Source: Sphingomonas telluris (GTDB lineage: Bacteria; Pseudomonadota; Alphaproteobacteria; Sphingomonadales; Sphingomonadaceae). From it: DNA of 64,000 bases. Location of the stretch: positions 261,501 through 325,500 of the forward strand of contig NZ_JAKZHW010000002.1 in the NCBI RefSeq assembly GCF_022568775.1, in the 5' to 3' direction. The notes under the pieces were generated by a model, which was not told the origin of the DNA, did not search any database, and worked only from the letters and a program-made list of their open reading frames with translations. Shown one piece after another: positions 53,704-62,926 of the stretch (positions within the stretch are counted from its first letter, which is position 1; every line of letters begins with the position of its first letter). A program made the position numbers and the translations under genes.

Positions 53704-55124
53704 CCGGCGAGACCTACCGCCGTCGCAAGGCCAAGGAAGGCCAAAAAGCCGATCGAATCCGTCATCATGGTCACGAAGACGCTGCTCGCCACCGCGGGGT
53801 CGGCGCCGAAACGCTCCAGCGTGAGCGGAATCAGGACGCCCGCGAGACCCGCAACCATGATGTTGAACAGCATGGCTGCGGCAATGACCGCGCCGAGGCC
53901 GCTGCTTCCCAGAACGAGGGTCACGCCAACGCCGATCAGGACCGCAATCGTGAGTCCGTTGAGCAACGCTACGCGGATCTCTCGCCCAACGGCCCGCCAG
54001 CGGTTTGAGCTCGTCAGCTGGTTTGTGGCGATCGCGCGAACTGTCACCGCGAGGGTCTGGGTTCCGGCATTGCCCCCGACGCCCGCGACGATCGGCATTA
54101 GCACCGCTAGAACCGCCATTCGCTCGATCGAATGTTCGAACTGCCGAATGACGAAAGCCGCGACCAGCGCCGTCAGCAGGTTCGCGACAAGCCAGCGGAC
54201 GCGCGACTTGTAGCTTTCCGTGACCGGCTCGTTGATGTCGCCTTCGTCACCGGCGCCCGACAGCAGCAGAACGTCCTCGCTCGCCTCTTCTTGGATAATG
54301 TGGATGATGTCGTCCACGGTGATCATGCCGACGAGGCGGCCGCTCTCGTCGACCACTGCCGCCGACACGAGCGCGTACTTCTGGAAGCGCAGCGCGACGT
54401 CTTCCTGGTCCATGTCGACCGGGATTAGAGTCTGCTCCTTGGCCATGATGTCGCCGACCAGGGTCGAGCGCGGGCTGCGGAGGATGTTCGAAAGCTTGCA
54501 GGTGCCGACCGGATGGTGATCCGGGGAGACGACGAAAACCTCCCAGAAATCGTCGGGAAGGTCCTTCTCCTGCCGCAGGTAGTCGATGACCTGGCCGACC
54601 TTCCAGTGCGCGGGAACGGCGCACAGGTCGCGCTGCATGACCCGGCCGGCGGATTCTTCAGGATAGCTAAGCGCTTCTTCGACCGCGGCGCGGTCGTCCG
54701 GCTCCATCTTCTCGAGGACGGCCTGCTGCTCGTCCTTGTCGAGGTCTTCGATCAGGGCGACGGCGTCGTCCGTCTCCATCTGGCCCGCGAGGTCGGCGAC
54801 CTGCTGCGGCTCCATCTCGTCGATCAGGTCTTCGCGGACGTGATCGTTGAGCTCTGCGAGCACGTCCGGGCTGATGATCCCGGCAAGCGCCTTGACCAAG
54901 CCTTCGCGCTCGTCCCTTCGAGCAAGTTCGATGAGGTCCGCCACGTCGGCGGGGTGGAGCGGGCCGACCAGCTCGCGGGCCGTTTCGTCATCGCCCGCGT
55001 CGACGGCATCGAGCACGCGTTCGACGAACTCCGGCCGCAGCCGGTCCTCTTCGTCCATCACCGCATGGTTTTCGGAGCCGAGATCGACAGAGGTGGCGGT
55101 GGCGATGTTCTCGCTCTCGCTCAT
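53700..55124 (-). CDS. mgtE: Magnesium transporter MgtE
   Basis: 474 aa from the ATG at 55124 (GAAGGG upstream). The N-terminal acidic helical domain about 30-150 (LHPADVADLIELA, LIDEMEPQQVADLAGQME) is followed by two CBS domains about 155-280 that sense cytosolic Mg2+. Five transmembrane helices follow, with the pore sequence MPIVAGVGGNAGTQTLAV. Forms a homodimer gated by Mg2+. Confidence 0.96.
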   Translation of the reverse strand: MSESENIATATSVDLGSENHAVMDEEDRLRPEFVERVLDAVDAGDDETARELVGPLHPADVADLIELARRDEREGLVKALAGIISPDVLAELNDHVREDLIDEMEPQQVADLAGQMETDDAVALIEDLDKDEQQAVLEKMEPDDRAAVEEALSYPEESAGRVMQRDLCAVPAHWKVGQVIDYLRQEKDLPDDFWEVFVVSPDHHPVGTCKLSNILRSPRSTLVGDIMAKEQTLIPVDMDQEDVALRFQKYALVSAAVVDESGRLVGMITVDDIIHIIQEEASEDVLLLSGAGDEGDINEPVTESYKSRVRWLVANLLTALVAAFVIRQFEHSIERMAVLAVLMPIVAGVGGNAGTQTLAVTVRAIATNQLTSSNRWRAVGREIRVALLNGLTIAVLIGVGVTLVLGSSGLGAVIAAAMLFNIMVAGLAGVLIPLTLERFGADPAVASSVFVTMMTDSIGFLAFLGLATAVGLAG

Positions 55125-55239
55125 GCCCTTCACCCCTATCTTCGACCCGTGAGCCGTCCTATTGCCGCACCCGCACTGGCGCAACCCGCCTCGCACGCCT
55201 AAATCGCCGCCAACTTCCACTTCTTGCCGGAGCAAACCG

Positions 55240-55704
55240 ATGGCCGACGACGACCGCCTTGTATTCAACCTTTCCAGCGGCGGCGACGTCGTCATCAAGC
55301 TTCGCCCCGACCTCGCGCCCGACCACGTGGCCCGCATCACCGAGCTGACGAAGAGCGGCTTCTACGACGGCGTTCCGTTCCATCGCGTGATCCCCGGGTT
55401 CATGGCCCAGGGCGGCGACCCGACCGGCCGTGGCACCGGCGGCTCCGACCTCCCGAACCTGAAGGCCGAATTCAGCCGGGAACCGCACGTCCGCGGCGTA
55501 TGCTCAATGGCCCGCACCAACGATCCGAACAGTGCGAACAGCCAGTTCTTCATCTGCTTCGACGAGGCCCGCTTCCTCGACAACCAGTACACCGTCTGGG
55601 GCGAGGTCGAGAGCGGCATGGAGCACGTCGACGCGCTTCCGAAGGGTGAGCCGCCCGCAAACCCGGGCAAGATCGTGAAGGCAGAAATCCGGCCCGCTAG
55701 CTAG
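55240..55704 (+). CDS. Cyclophilin-type peptidyl-prolyl isomerase
   Basis: 154 aa from the ATG at 55240 (GGAG 7 nt upstream). Cyclophilin motifs FHRVIPGFMAQGGDPTGRGTGG, SMARTNDPNSANSQFFI and YTVWGEVESGMEHVD. No signal peptide, so cytoplasmic (PpiB-like). Catalyses proline cis-trans isomerisation. The SDR gene starts 1 nt after it. Confidence 0.94.
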   Translation: MADDDRLVFNLSSGGDVVIKLRPDLAPDHVARITELTKSGFYDGVPFHRVIPGFMAQGGDPTGRGTGGSDLPNLKAEFSREPHVRGVCSMARTNDPNSANSQFFICFDEARFLDNQYTVWGEVESGMEHVDALPKGEPPANPGKIVKAEIRPAS

Positions 55705-55705
55705 C

Positions 55706-56461
55706 ATGAAGCCGGTCGCGTTGATCACCGGAGCCTCTGCGGGGCTCGGTGCGGAGTTCGCCCGGCAACTTTCCCGAAAAGGACATCGGCTGGTCCTTGC
55801 CGCACGGCGCAAGGACCGACTCGATGCGCTTGCCGCCGAGCTCGGCAATGCCCGAACGGTGGAGATCGACCTCGGCAAGTCCGGAGCTGCCGCAGCGTTG
55901 GTCCGGGATGTCCAGGCGGCGGGCGAGCAGGTCGACCTGCTGATCAACAATGCGGGCTTCGGCCTGCGCGGGCGCTTCGTCGAACTGGACGCCGCCCGCG
56001 AGCGCGAGATGATCGACCTCAACTGCGGCGCGCTGACGGACCTGTGCCGAGCGGTCGCTCCGCAAATGATCGAGCGCCGCTCAGGCGGCATTCTCAACGT
56101 CGCCTCCACCGCGGCCTTCCAGCCGGGCCCAAAGATGGCGGTCTATTTCGCGACGAAGGCTTTTGTCCTCTCGTTCACCGAAGCGCTCCACGAAGAGCTG
56201 AAGCCGCATGGCGTGAAGGTCAGCGCTCTATGTCCCGGCCCGACCCGGACGGAGTTCGGCGAGGTCGCGGGGATCGGGACGCTCGGCCAGTTCGAGCGGC
56301 TCTCGATGGATGCTGAACCCGTCGTTCGTGCAGGCATTGAAGGCCTTGAGCGCAACCGCGCGGTCGTCATTCCGGGCGCGATCAACAAGGCGGGAGCCTG
56401 GTCGACACGCTTCGCCCCGCGCTCAATCGTGCGAAAGATTGCAGGGTCGCTGAAGTTTTGA
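55706..56461 (+). CDS. SDR family oxidoreductase (DltE/YqjQ-type)
   Basis: 251 aa. Cofactor motif LITGASAGLGAEFARQL, NNAGFGLRGRF, catalytic Ser in NVASTAAFQPGP, YFATKAF (YxxxK), and CPGPTRTEF. The sequence pattern matches the DltE/YqjQ/YdfG-like classical SDRs. Substrate unknown. Likely co-transcribed with the cyclophilin gene. Confidence 0.9.
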   Translation: MKPVALITGASAGLGAEFARQLSRKGHRLVLAARRKDRLDALAAELGNARTVEIDLGKSGAAAALVRDVQAAGEQVDLLINNAGFGLRGRFVELDAAREREMIDLNCGALTDLCRAVAPQMIERRSGGILNVASTAAFQPGPKMAVYFATKAFVLSFTEALHEELKPHGVKVSALCPGPTRTEFGEVAGIGTLGQFERLSMDAEPVVRAGIEGLERNRAVVIPGAINKAGAWSTRFAPRSIVRKIAGSLKF

Positions 56462-56551
56462 CGAACCTTTTCTCCGGGCTTGGGTTCACCACATTGAACT
56501 CGTAAGACCCGCAGCCGTTACGCGTGCGGTACGAATCTGAGAGGAAAGTGC

Positions 56552-58870
56552 GTGGCCGAAACCGAAACGCTTGAGCGGACCACCAACGTGAAGCTGCAGG
56601 TCGCCAACCTCCCGCCGATGGAGGGTAGCCGCGGCTTCGCCCGCCTCCCGGATTCGGCAATGAAGGCTCTCGGCCTCAGCGAAGGCGACGTGATCGAAAT
56701 CGTCGGCAAGCGGTCGACGACCGCCCGGGCGCTCCGGCCTTACGCAGAGGACGCCGGGCTCGACATCATTCGCCTCGACGGCCTCCAGCGGTCCAACGCT
56801 CGCGTCGGGTCGGGCGATTTCGTCCACATCCAGAAGGCGCAGTCGAAGTCGGCAACTCGGGTCGTTCTCGCGCCGGCGCAGGACAATATCCGCCTGCAAG
56901 GCTCCGCGACGGCGTTGAAGCGCAGCTTTGCCGGCCGCCCGATGGTCGAAGGCGACGTGGTGGCGACGACCGGTCACCAGCGCATCGACTCCAATCTGCC
57001 CGAAGAAGTGCGCCAGATGCTGAGCGCGCCGGCTTTCGCTCTTCAGGAAGTCCGCCTGACCGTCGTCAGCACGACGCCGAAGGGCATCGTCCACATCGGC
57101 CCGGAAACACAGATCGAGCTTCTGCCTGAATATGCAAAGGGCGACGGCGAGCGCCGCGCGGACGTCACCTATGACGACCTGGGCGGCATGCGCGACACGA
57201 TCGACGCATTGCGGGAGATGGTCGAACTGCCGCTTCGCCATCCCGAACTGTTCCAGCGCCTCGGCGTCGACCCGCCCAAGGGCGTCCTGCTGCACGGCCC
57301 GCCCGGGACCGGCAAGACGCGCCTCGCGCGCGCGGTGGCGAACGAAAGCGACGCCAAGTTCTTTCACATCGCCGGCCCCGAAATCATGGGATCGGCCTAT
57401 GGCGAGAGCGAGAAGCGACTGCGCGAGCTGTTCGAGCAGGCCGCGCAATCCGCGCCCTCGATCATCTTCATCGACGAGATCGATTCGATCGCGCCGAAGC
57501 GGAGCCAGGTCACGGGCGAGGCTGAAAAACGCCTGGTTGCGCAGCTGCTGAGCTTGATGGACGGCCTGGAGCCGCGCCAGAATCTCGTCGTCATCGCGGC
57601 CACCAACCGGCCGGAAGCGATCGACGAGGCGCTCCGTCGCCCCGGCCGCTTCGACCGCGAGATTGTCGTCGGGGTTCCGGACGAGAAGGGTCGCCGTGAA
57701 ATCCTTGGCATCCACACGCGCGGCATGCCGTTGTCGCCCGAAGTCGATCTCGATGAGCTTGCACGTCAGACTTACGGCTTCGTCGGCGCCGACCTTGCTG
57801 CGCTGACCCGCGAGGCTGCTCTCGAGTCCGTCCGCCGGATCATGCCGAAGCTGAATCTCGAAGAGGAGACGATCCCGACCGAGATTCTCGACGCCCTCGC
57901 GGTCGAGCCGCGCGACTTCATCAATGCGCTTAAGCGCGTGCAGCCGTCCGCCATGCGCGAAGTGATGGTCGAAACGCCGTCCGTCAGCTGGGACGACATC
58001 GGGGGCGTCGACGAGGCCCGCGACCGGCTGAAGGAAGGCGTCGAACTTCCGCTCAGGCATCCCGATGCGTTCCGCCGCCTTGGCATCCGTCCGGCAAAGG
58101 GCTTCCTGCTCTATGGCCCGCCGGGGACCGGCAAGACGTTGCTGGCCAAGGCGACCGCGCGTGAAAGCCAGGCCAACTTCATCGCGACCAAGTCGTCCGA
58201 CCTGCTCAGCAAATGGTACGGCGAGAGCGAGCAGCAGATCGCCCGTCTCTTCGCCCGTGCACGTCAGGTCGCGCCGACGGTCATCTTCATCGACGAGCTC
58301 GACAGCCTCGTGCCCGCGCGCGGCGGTGGTCTCGGCGAGCCGCAGGTTACCGAACGGGTCGTCAACACGATTCTCGCCGAGATGGACGGTCTCGAAGAGT
58401 TGAACAGTGTCGTGCTGATCGGGGCCACGAACCGGCCGAACCTGATCGATCCCGCGCTGCTTCGGCCTGGCCGGCTAGATGAGCTGATTTATGTCGGCAC
58501 CCCCGACACGGCAGGCCGCCGCCGCATCCTTGCGATCCACACCGAGGAGATGCCGCTGGCCGCGGACGTCGATCTCGAAGCGCTGGCCAAGCGGACGGAC
58601 CGCTTCACGGGTGCGGACCTCGAGGACCTCGTTCGTCGGGCTGGCTTGACCGCCCTTCGCCGTGGCATGGACGCGGACAAGGTCACCATGGCGGACTTCG
58701 AGACCGCGCTTACGGAAAGCCGTGCTTCGGTCACGCCCGAGATGCTCGAAGAATATTCGCGCATCCAGGAGACGCTGAAGAGCGATGCCGTTCGGCCCAC
58801 GGGCATCGGCTTCGTCGTTCCCGGCATGCTCCGGTCGCGGGGCGGCGACGGCAAGGGCCCGAACGGCTAG
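56552..58870 (+). CDS. CDC48/VAT-type double AAA+ ATPase
   Basis: 772 aa, GTG start with GAGGAAA 6 nt upstream. A CDC48 N-domain (about 10-190: double-psi barrel with RGFARLPDSAMKALGLSEGDVIEI) precedes two AAA modules. D1: Walker A GPPGTGKTRL near 250, Walker B IIFIDEIDS. D2: GPPGTGKTLL near 523, VIFIDELDSL. Arginine-finger regions RPGRFDRE and RPGRLDEL are present. This is the layout of archaeal VAT and eukaryotic p97. It probably unfolds proteins as a hexamer. No C-terminal HbYX proteasome motif (ends DGKGPNG). Convergent on CTAG with the MFS gene. Confidence 0.94.
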   Translation: MAETETLERTTNVKLQVANLPPMEGSRGFARLPDSAMKALGLSEGDVIEIVGKRSTTARALRPYAEDAGLDIIRLDGLQRSNARVGSGDFVHIQKAQSKSATRVVLAPAQDNIRLQGSATALKRSFAGRPMVEGDVVATTGHQRIDSNLPEEVRQMLSAPAFALQEVRLTVVSTTPKGIVHIGPETQIELLPEYAKGDGERRADVTYDDLGGMRDTIDALREMVELPLRHPELFQRLGVDPPKGVLLHGPPGTGKTRLARAVANESDAKFFHIAGPEIMGSAYGESEKRLRELFEQAAQSAPSIIFIDEIDSIAPKRSQVTGEAEKRLVAQLLSLMDGLEPRQNLVVIAATNRPEAIDEALRRPGRFDREIVVGVPDEKGRREILGIHTRGMPLSPEVDLDELARQTYGFVGADLAALTREAALESVRRIMPKLNLEEETIPTEILDALAVEPRDFINALKRVQPSAMREVMVETPSVSWDDIGGVDEARDRLKEGVELPLRHPDAFRRLGIRPAKGFLLYGPPGTGKTLLAKATARESQANFIATKSSDLLSKWYGESEQQIARLFARARQVAPTVIFIDELDSLVPARGGGLGEPQVTERVVNTILAEMDGLEELNSVVLIGATNRPNLIDPALLRPGRLDELIYVGTPDTAGRRRILAIHTEEMPLAADVDLEALAKRTDRFTGADLEDLVRRAGLTALRRGMDADKVTMADFETALTESRASVTPEMLEEYSRIQETLKSDAVRPTGIGFVVPGMLRSRGGDGKGPNG

Positions 58871-60165
58871 AGCGTCGGCAGGCCCTTCCGCGCGAAGTAC
58901 GCAAGGCCGAGCAGCAGCAGCGCACCGATGGCGAACGGCAGGTTGGGATTGGCGAGATAAAGCGCCATGCCCAGGCCCGGCGCCGCCACCCAGCTGATGC
59001 CGTTGGCTGACGTGATCATTCCTGCAACGGAGCCCTGCTCGCTCATCGGTACCGCAAGCGACGCGCCGGCCGTGAAGCCCGGGCGGACGAAGCCGAAGCC
59101 GAGCGATGCCAAGGCGAACGACAGCGTGATGCCGTAGAGGTCAGTCGCCAGGGTAGTCCCCGCCAACCCGACTGCAGCGATCATGACTCCCGACAAAATC
59201 AATGTGCGCGGGCTAAGGCCAAGCCGCGGAATCAGGCCCCATTGCGCAGCCAGCGTCGCGGAAGCGCCGGCCATCATAACGATGGCGATCGACGATTCCG
59301 ATCCGTGTGGCTGCAGATGCAAGCGATCGATGACGAAGAAGCCGACGCAGGTCAGGGTCGCGGCTTGCGCGTGCCCGGAAGCGACGCCCGCCAGGATCCA
59401 CGAGCGAATGCGCGGGTCGTTCCACTTGAGCCGTCGGCCCCTTGGGGACGTGGCGGCGACGACGCTCGCGCCTGTGGGCTGCGAAGCGATCGACGGATAG
59501 CTCATCGCTGCGCCTCGACCGATGCGGCGGCCGTAGCGGTCGTTCGGCAGCCACAGGAACACGGCCGCCAGCACCAGCAATCCGATCAGCGAGAAGGCGA
59601 ACAATGGCCCGGACAGTCCGACGACGGGCAGCACGAACAAGGGCGCGATGGCCGGCCCAATGATCGTGCCCAAGCCGAACGAGGAGGACAGCGCCGACAG
59701 GGCCGCGACGCGCCCGCTCCGGCGCGTCTTCGCCGCAAGATAGGCTTGCGTGGCTGACGGCGTCGCGCACCCGAACGTCCCGTAGATCGCGCGGAAAATG
59801 CCGAAGAGACCGAAGGTCACTGCTCCACCGATTGCGCCGATCAGGCCGAGGTGCAGCACGATGCCGCATAGCAATGTCGAAACGACGAAGCCGGAGAGCC
59901 CTACGAGAGTGAGCGCCTTACGCCCGTGCCGGTCGCTCTTTGCGGCCCAGTATGGCGCCAGCAACACCCACAATACCGCCGACCAGGTGTAGGCGACCGC
60001 GACCCAGAAATCGGAAATACCGATCTCCCGGCCGATCCCCGGCATGACCGATTGCAGCGCCGTATTCCCCGAAGCGGCTACCAGCATCGCCGAATAGAGC
60101 AGCAGGAAATGCGCTCGCGTCAGCGCGGTCGCGCCCACCTTCTGCCGTGTCGATTGCTGCAGCAC
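58867..60165 (-). CDS. MFS transporter
   Basis: 432 aa, 12 hydrophobic segments. The loop 2-3 motif is AAKSDRHGRKALTLVGL, and AALSALSSSFGLGTIIGPAIAP fits the multidrug/DHA1-type motif C region. A loop of about 60 aa (SIASQPTGASVVAATSPRGR) separates the two halves. Substrate unknown. Inner membrane. Confidence 0.9.
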   Translation of the reverse strand: MLQQSTRQKVGATALTRAHFLLLYSAMLVAASGNTALQSVMPGIGREIGISDFWVAVAYTWSAVLWVLLAPYWAAKSDRHGRKALTLVGLSGFVVSTLLCGIVLHLGLIGAIGGAVTFGLFGIFRAIYGTFGCATPSATQAYLAAKTRRSGRVAALSALSSSFGLGTIIGPAIAPLFVLPVVGLSGPLFAFSLIGLLVLAAVFLWLPNDRYGRRIGRGAAMSYPSIASQPTGASVVAATSPRGRRLKWNDPRIRSWILAGVASGHAQAATLTCVGFFVIDRLHLQPHGSESSIAIVMMAGASATLAAQWGLIPRLGLSPRTLILSGVMIAAVGLAGTTLATDLYGITLSFALASLGFGFVRPGFTAGASLAVPMSEQGSVAGMITSANGISWVAAPGLGMALYLANPNLPFAIGALLLLGLAYFARKGLPTL

Positions 60166-60348
60166 GAACCCACTCTAGCCGTCCGAAGCCCGGCGGAAAC
60201 TCCGGAACGGATCAATCTTGAAGAACAACCGATGTTGTGCAATCCCAACGGCGCTCGGTCTGTTGTGTTGGGGTAATTCGATGATTCGAGCGTCTTCTTC
60301 GTCACGCGCGCAGCGCTCCCCCGCCTAAACCCTCGACACCCGACAGTC

Positions 60349-61719
60349 ATGACAGCCGCGGACGCCTTGGCGCGCACAGCCGCCGAACTCGCGCTCTTCG
60401 CCGGGGCAGGCTTCCTTTTGCTCGGCCTCAACGATCTGGCCGTCGACATCATCTATTTCACGCGCCGGCTGTGGCGTTCGACGACCGTCTACCGCCGGTA
60501 TCGTCGGGCCTACGCCAGCTTCTACGTCTTCAAGAAGGATCCTGGATTCATCGCGGTCTTCGTTCCCGCCTGGGACGAGGCGGCGGTCATCGGCGCCATG
60601 CTCAAGGCGGCCGTGAAGCGAATCGACTACCCCAATTACCGCATCTTCGTCGGGCATTACCGGAACGACCCCGCGACCGCTAAGGCGATTGCAACGGTGG
60701 CGGACGAGCGCGTGCATCCGGTCCTCGTGGACGTCGATGGGCCGACGACGAAGGCCGATTGTCTCAATCATCTTTACGACGCGCTGGTCGCCTACGAAAC
60801 GGACACCGGGAGCAAGGCAAAGGCGGTCGTGCTCCACGACGCCGAGGATGTCGTTCATCCATTCGAGCTCCGGATTTTCGACGGCCTGATGGACAAGGCG
60901 GCCGTCGTCCAATTGCCCGTGATCCCCCTCGTGGACCCGAAGTCGCGCTGGATCAGCGGTCACTATTGCGACGAGTTCGCCGAGGCGCACATTAAGGAGC
61001 TGGTTGTGCGCGAGGCGGTCGGCGCCGCCATTCCCCTTGCAGGGGTCGGATGCGCAATCGCCCGGCGGCCGCTGGCGATGCTGGCGGCCCAGCATGAGGG
61101 TCGGCCCTTCGCCGGAACGAGCCTCACCGAAGATTACGAGATGGGCCTGAGGATCGGCGCGCTGGGGCTGCGAACCATCTTCGTCCGGATCCCCTCTCAG
61201 CCCGGCGAACGAGGCGTGGTTGCGAGCCGCGGCTATTTCCCGGCGACGCTCGGCGCATCGGTTCGGCAGAAGGCGCGCTGGCTCGGCGGGATAGCGCTGT
61301 CGGGTTGGGACCGGCTGGGATGGAGTGGCGGCCTGGGCGAGCGTTGGATGCGCGTTCGGGATCGTCGCGGCCCGCTCGCCGCGCTGCTCATCGTCTGCGC
61401 CTACCTCGCTGCCTTGCTGTGGAGCCAGCTTTGGCTCGCCGAAGCGCTTGGCGCGCCTGTCGCGGTGCGCGTCGATCCGGCGCTCGCGCTTTTGCTCAAG
61501 ATCAACGCCTGGCTCCTCGCCTGGCGAGTCCTCATGCGCGCGGGCTTCACCGCGTCCGTCTACGGCCTGGAGGAGGGCCTGCTGTCCATGCCTCGCTTGT
61601 TCGTCGGCAATCTCATTGCCGTCCTGTCTGCGTTTCGCGCCGTTTCCCTGCACCTCAGCGGCCGCGCTGTCCGCTGGGACAAGACGGCCCACATGTTTCC
61701 GGCGGAGGCCGCGCGATGA
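60349..61719 (+). CDS. NfrB-like membrane glycosyltransferase
   Basis: 456 aa. One N-terminal membrane segment, a GT2 domain and three or so C-terminal segments. Motifs: AVFVPAWDEAAVIGAML, VGHYRNDPATAKAI, VLHDAEDVVHP (metal-binding D-x-E-D), TEDYEMGLR and RQKARWLGG (Q-x-x-R-W-like), as in processive polysaccharide synthases. It matches the N-terminal part of NfrB (phage N4 adsorption protein B). It lacks the C-terminal regulatory domain of E. coli NfrB. The next gene overlaps its stop (ATGA) and looks like NfrA. Confidence 0.85.
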   Translation: MTAADALARTAAELALFAGAGFLLLGLNDLAVDIIYFTRRLWRSTTVYRRYRRAYASFYVFKKDPGFIAVFVPAWDEAAVIGAMLKAAVKRIDYPNYRIFVGHYRNDPATAKAIATVADERVHPVLVDVDGPTTKADCLNHLYDALVAYETDTGSKAKAVVLHDAEDVVHPFELRIFDGLMDKAAVVQLPVIPLVDPKSRWISGHYCDEFAEAHIKELVVREAVGAAIPLAGVGCAIARRPLAMLAAQHEGRPFAGTSLTEDYEMGLRIGALGLRTIFVRIPSQPGERGVVASRGYFPATLGASVRQKARWLGGIALSGWDRLGWSGGLGERWMRVRDRRGPLAALLIVCAYLAALLWSQLWLAEALGAPVAVRVDPALALLLKINAWLLAWRVLMRAGFTASVYGLEEGLLSMPRLFVGNLIAVLSAFRAVSLHLSGRAVRWDKTAHMFPAEAAR

Positions 61720-62864
61720 GCGCTCCAGTTCGCTTCCTGGCCGTTGCCGTCGCCGGCTGGACGCTGTTCCGCGGCGTGACCGCCGGAGTGCTTCCGGGCG
61801 TGGAGGTCTTATCCCTCGGAAAAGCGGAGGCTGCGCCAGCGCCCATCCCCGCGGCGCAATTTCCGCCGATCACTCCGATTTAACACGAAGCGCCACCCCC
61901 GGAAGCCTACGCATCGGCGCCGCCGCAATATTACCCCGCTTATTATCCGCCGCAGCCGACCTACCCTGCGTACAGCGGCTACCCGCCCCCCTATCCCCAG
62001 CCGCGCTACATCCCAATCCCGGTCTATTATCCGTCCCCGCGCATGGCGGTCGCTTCCCTCCCGCCACGCCAGTCCGTGCCCGCGGAGCAGCAAGCGCCGC
62101 CCGAATTCTACGCGCCCATCCCCAAGCTCGAAGAATGGCAGTCGGCGTCGAACGAGCCGCTGGAGATGCCGAGCTGGCGCGGCCCCGTCAGCAAGCCGGC
62201 GCAGGCGCAGGTCCCCGTTCCCTCTTTCATCCCACGCAAGATCCTCGATCGGCTGCAGCTCGACGCCTGGGCCATGTATCGCGGCACACCGGGAACCGGC
62301 TCGCTCGCCAGCGGCGGCACGCTCGGTGGGAGCCAGGTCGGCGGGCGGCTGACCTATGCGATCAATCCCGCGCTCGCCGCCTCGCTACGCTGGAGCTCGC
62401 CGATCGGCAGCGTTCGCGGCGGCGAGGCCGCGGCCGGCATCCGGTGGAAGCCGATCGCCTCGATCCCAATCGCCATCACTGCGGAGCGGCGCCAGGCGGT
62501 GGGCCGGTACAGCACGGGCCGGTCCGACTTCGCTTTGTTCGCGGAAGGCGGCCTTTACGAACGTCCGATCGGCTGGAACCTGATGCTCGACGGCTATGCG
62601 CAGGCGGGTGTCGTCGGCCTGCAGACCCGAGATCTCTTCGCAGACGGCGGCTTCGCGGTTTCGCGCCCGGTATGGGGCCGTTTTTCCGCGGGGCTAGGCG
62701 CCTGGGGAGGATATCAGCCCGGGCTCTACCGGATCGACGCCGGTCCTCGCGTGTCGATGCGCGTTCGGCAGAACGTCAGCGTGCACCTCGACTGGCGGCA
62801 GCGGCTGGCTGGGACCGCAGAGCCCGCATCCGGACCCGCCTTGACCGTGGGAGCCAATTTCTAG
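61716..62864 (+). pseudogene. NfrA-like outer membrane protein interrupted by one in-frame TAA
   Basis: A single frame runs from the ATG at 61716 to the stop at 62862-62864, except for a TAA at 61881-61883. The 55 codons before it encode a signal peptide (MSAPVRFLAVAVAGWTLFRG onward, cleavage near AEAAPAP). After it the frame continues at once with a Pro/Tyr-rich linker (EAYASAPPQYYPAYY, PAYSGYPPPYPQPRY). A beta-rich domain resembling the NfrA C-terminus follows, ending in Phe like an outer-membrane barrel. Changing the T to C would give Gln (PITPIQHEAPP). So this is a recent nonsense mutation, a sequencing error, or readthrough. Confidence 0.75.
62043..62864 (+). CDS. Downstream fragment of the NfrA-like gene
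   Basis: If the TAA at 61881 is real, the longest ATG frame left is this 273-aa piece (MAVASLPPRQSVPAEQQ). It has no signal peptide, although the domain is a predicted outer membrane or periplasmic beta structure (DAWAMYRGTPGTGSLASGG, SLRWSSPIGSVRGGE). It would not reach its proper location. Listed so that the reading frame is not lost; the preferred view is the single gene at 61716-62864. Confidence 0.5.
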   Translation: MAVASLPPRQSVPAEQQAPPEFYAPIPKLEEWQSASNEPLEMPSWRGPVSKPAQAQVPVPSFIPRKILDRLQLDAWAMYRGTPGTGSLASGGTLGGSQVGGRLTYAINPALAASLRWSSPIGSVRGGEAAAGIRWKPIASIPIAITAERRQAVGRYSTGRSDFALFAEGGLYERPIGWNLMLDGYAQAGVVGLQTRDLFADGGFAVSRPVWGRFSAGLGAWGGYQPGLYRIDAGPRVSMRVRQNVSVHLDWRQRLAGTAEPASGPALTVGANF

Positions 62865-62926
62865 GCGCATAACGACCGTACGGCTTGGCCAGCGGACGAC
62901 TTTGCCGCTAGTCCTTCTGTCCGCCG

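Noticed and set aside
56486..58060. 524-codon open frame antisense to the CDC48-type gene
   Set aside because: Shadow frame without motifs; the sense frame encodes intact Walker motifs.
60325..61692. 455-codon minus-strand frame over the NfrB-like gene
   Set aside because: Arg/Gly/Asp-rich shadow; the plus strand carries the GT2 motifs.
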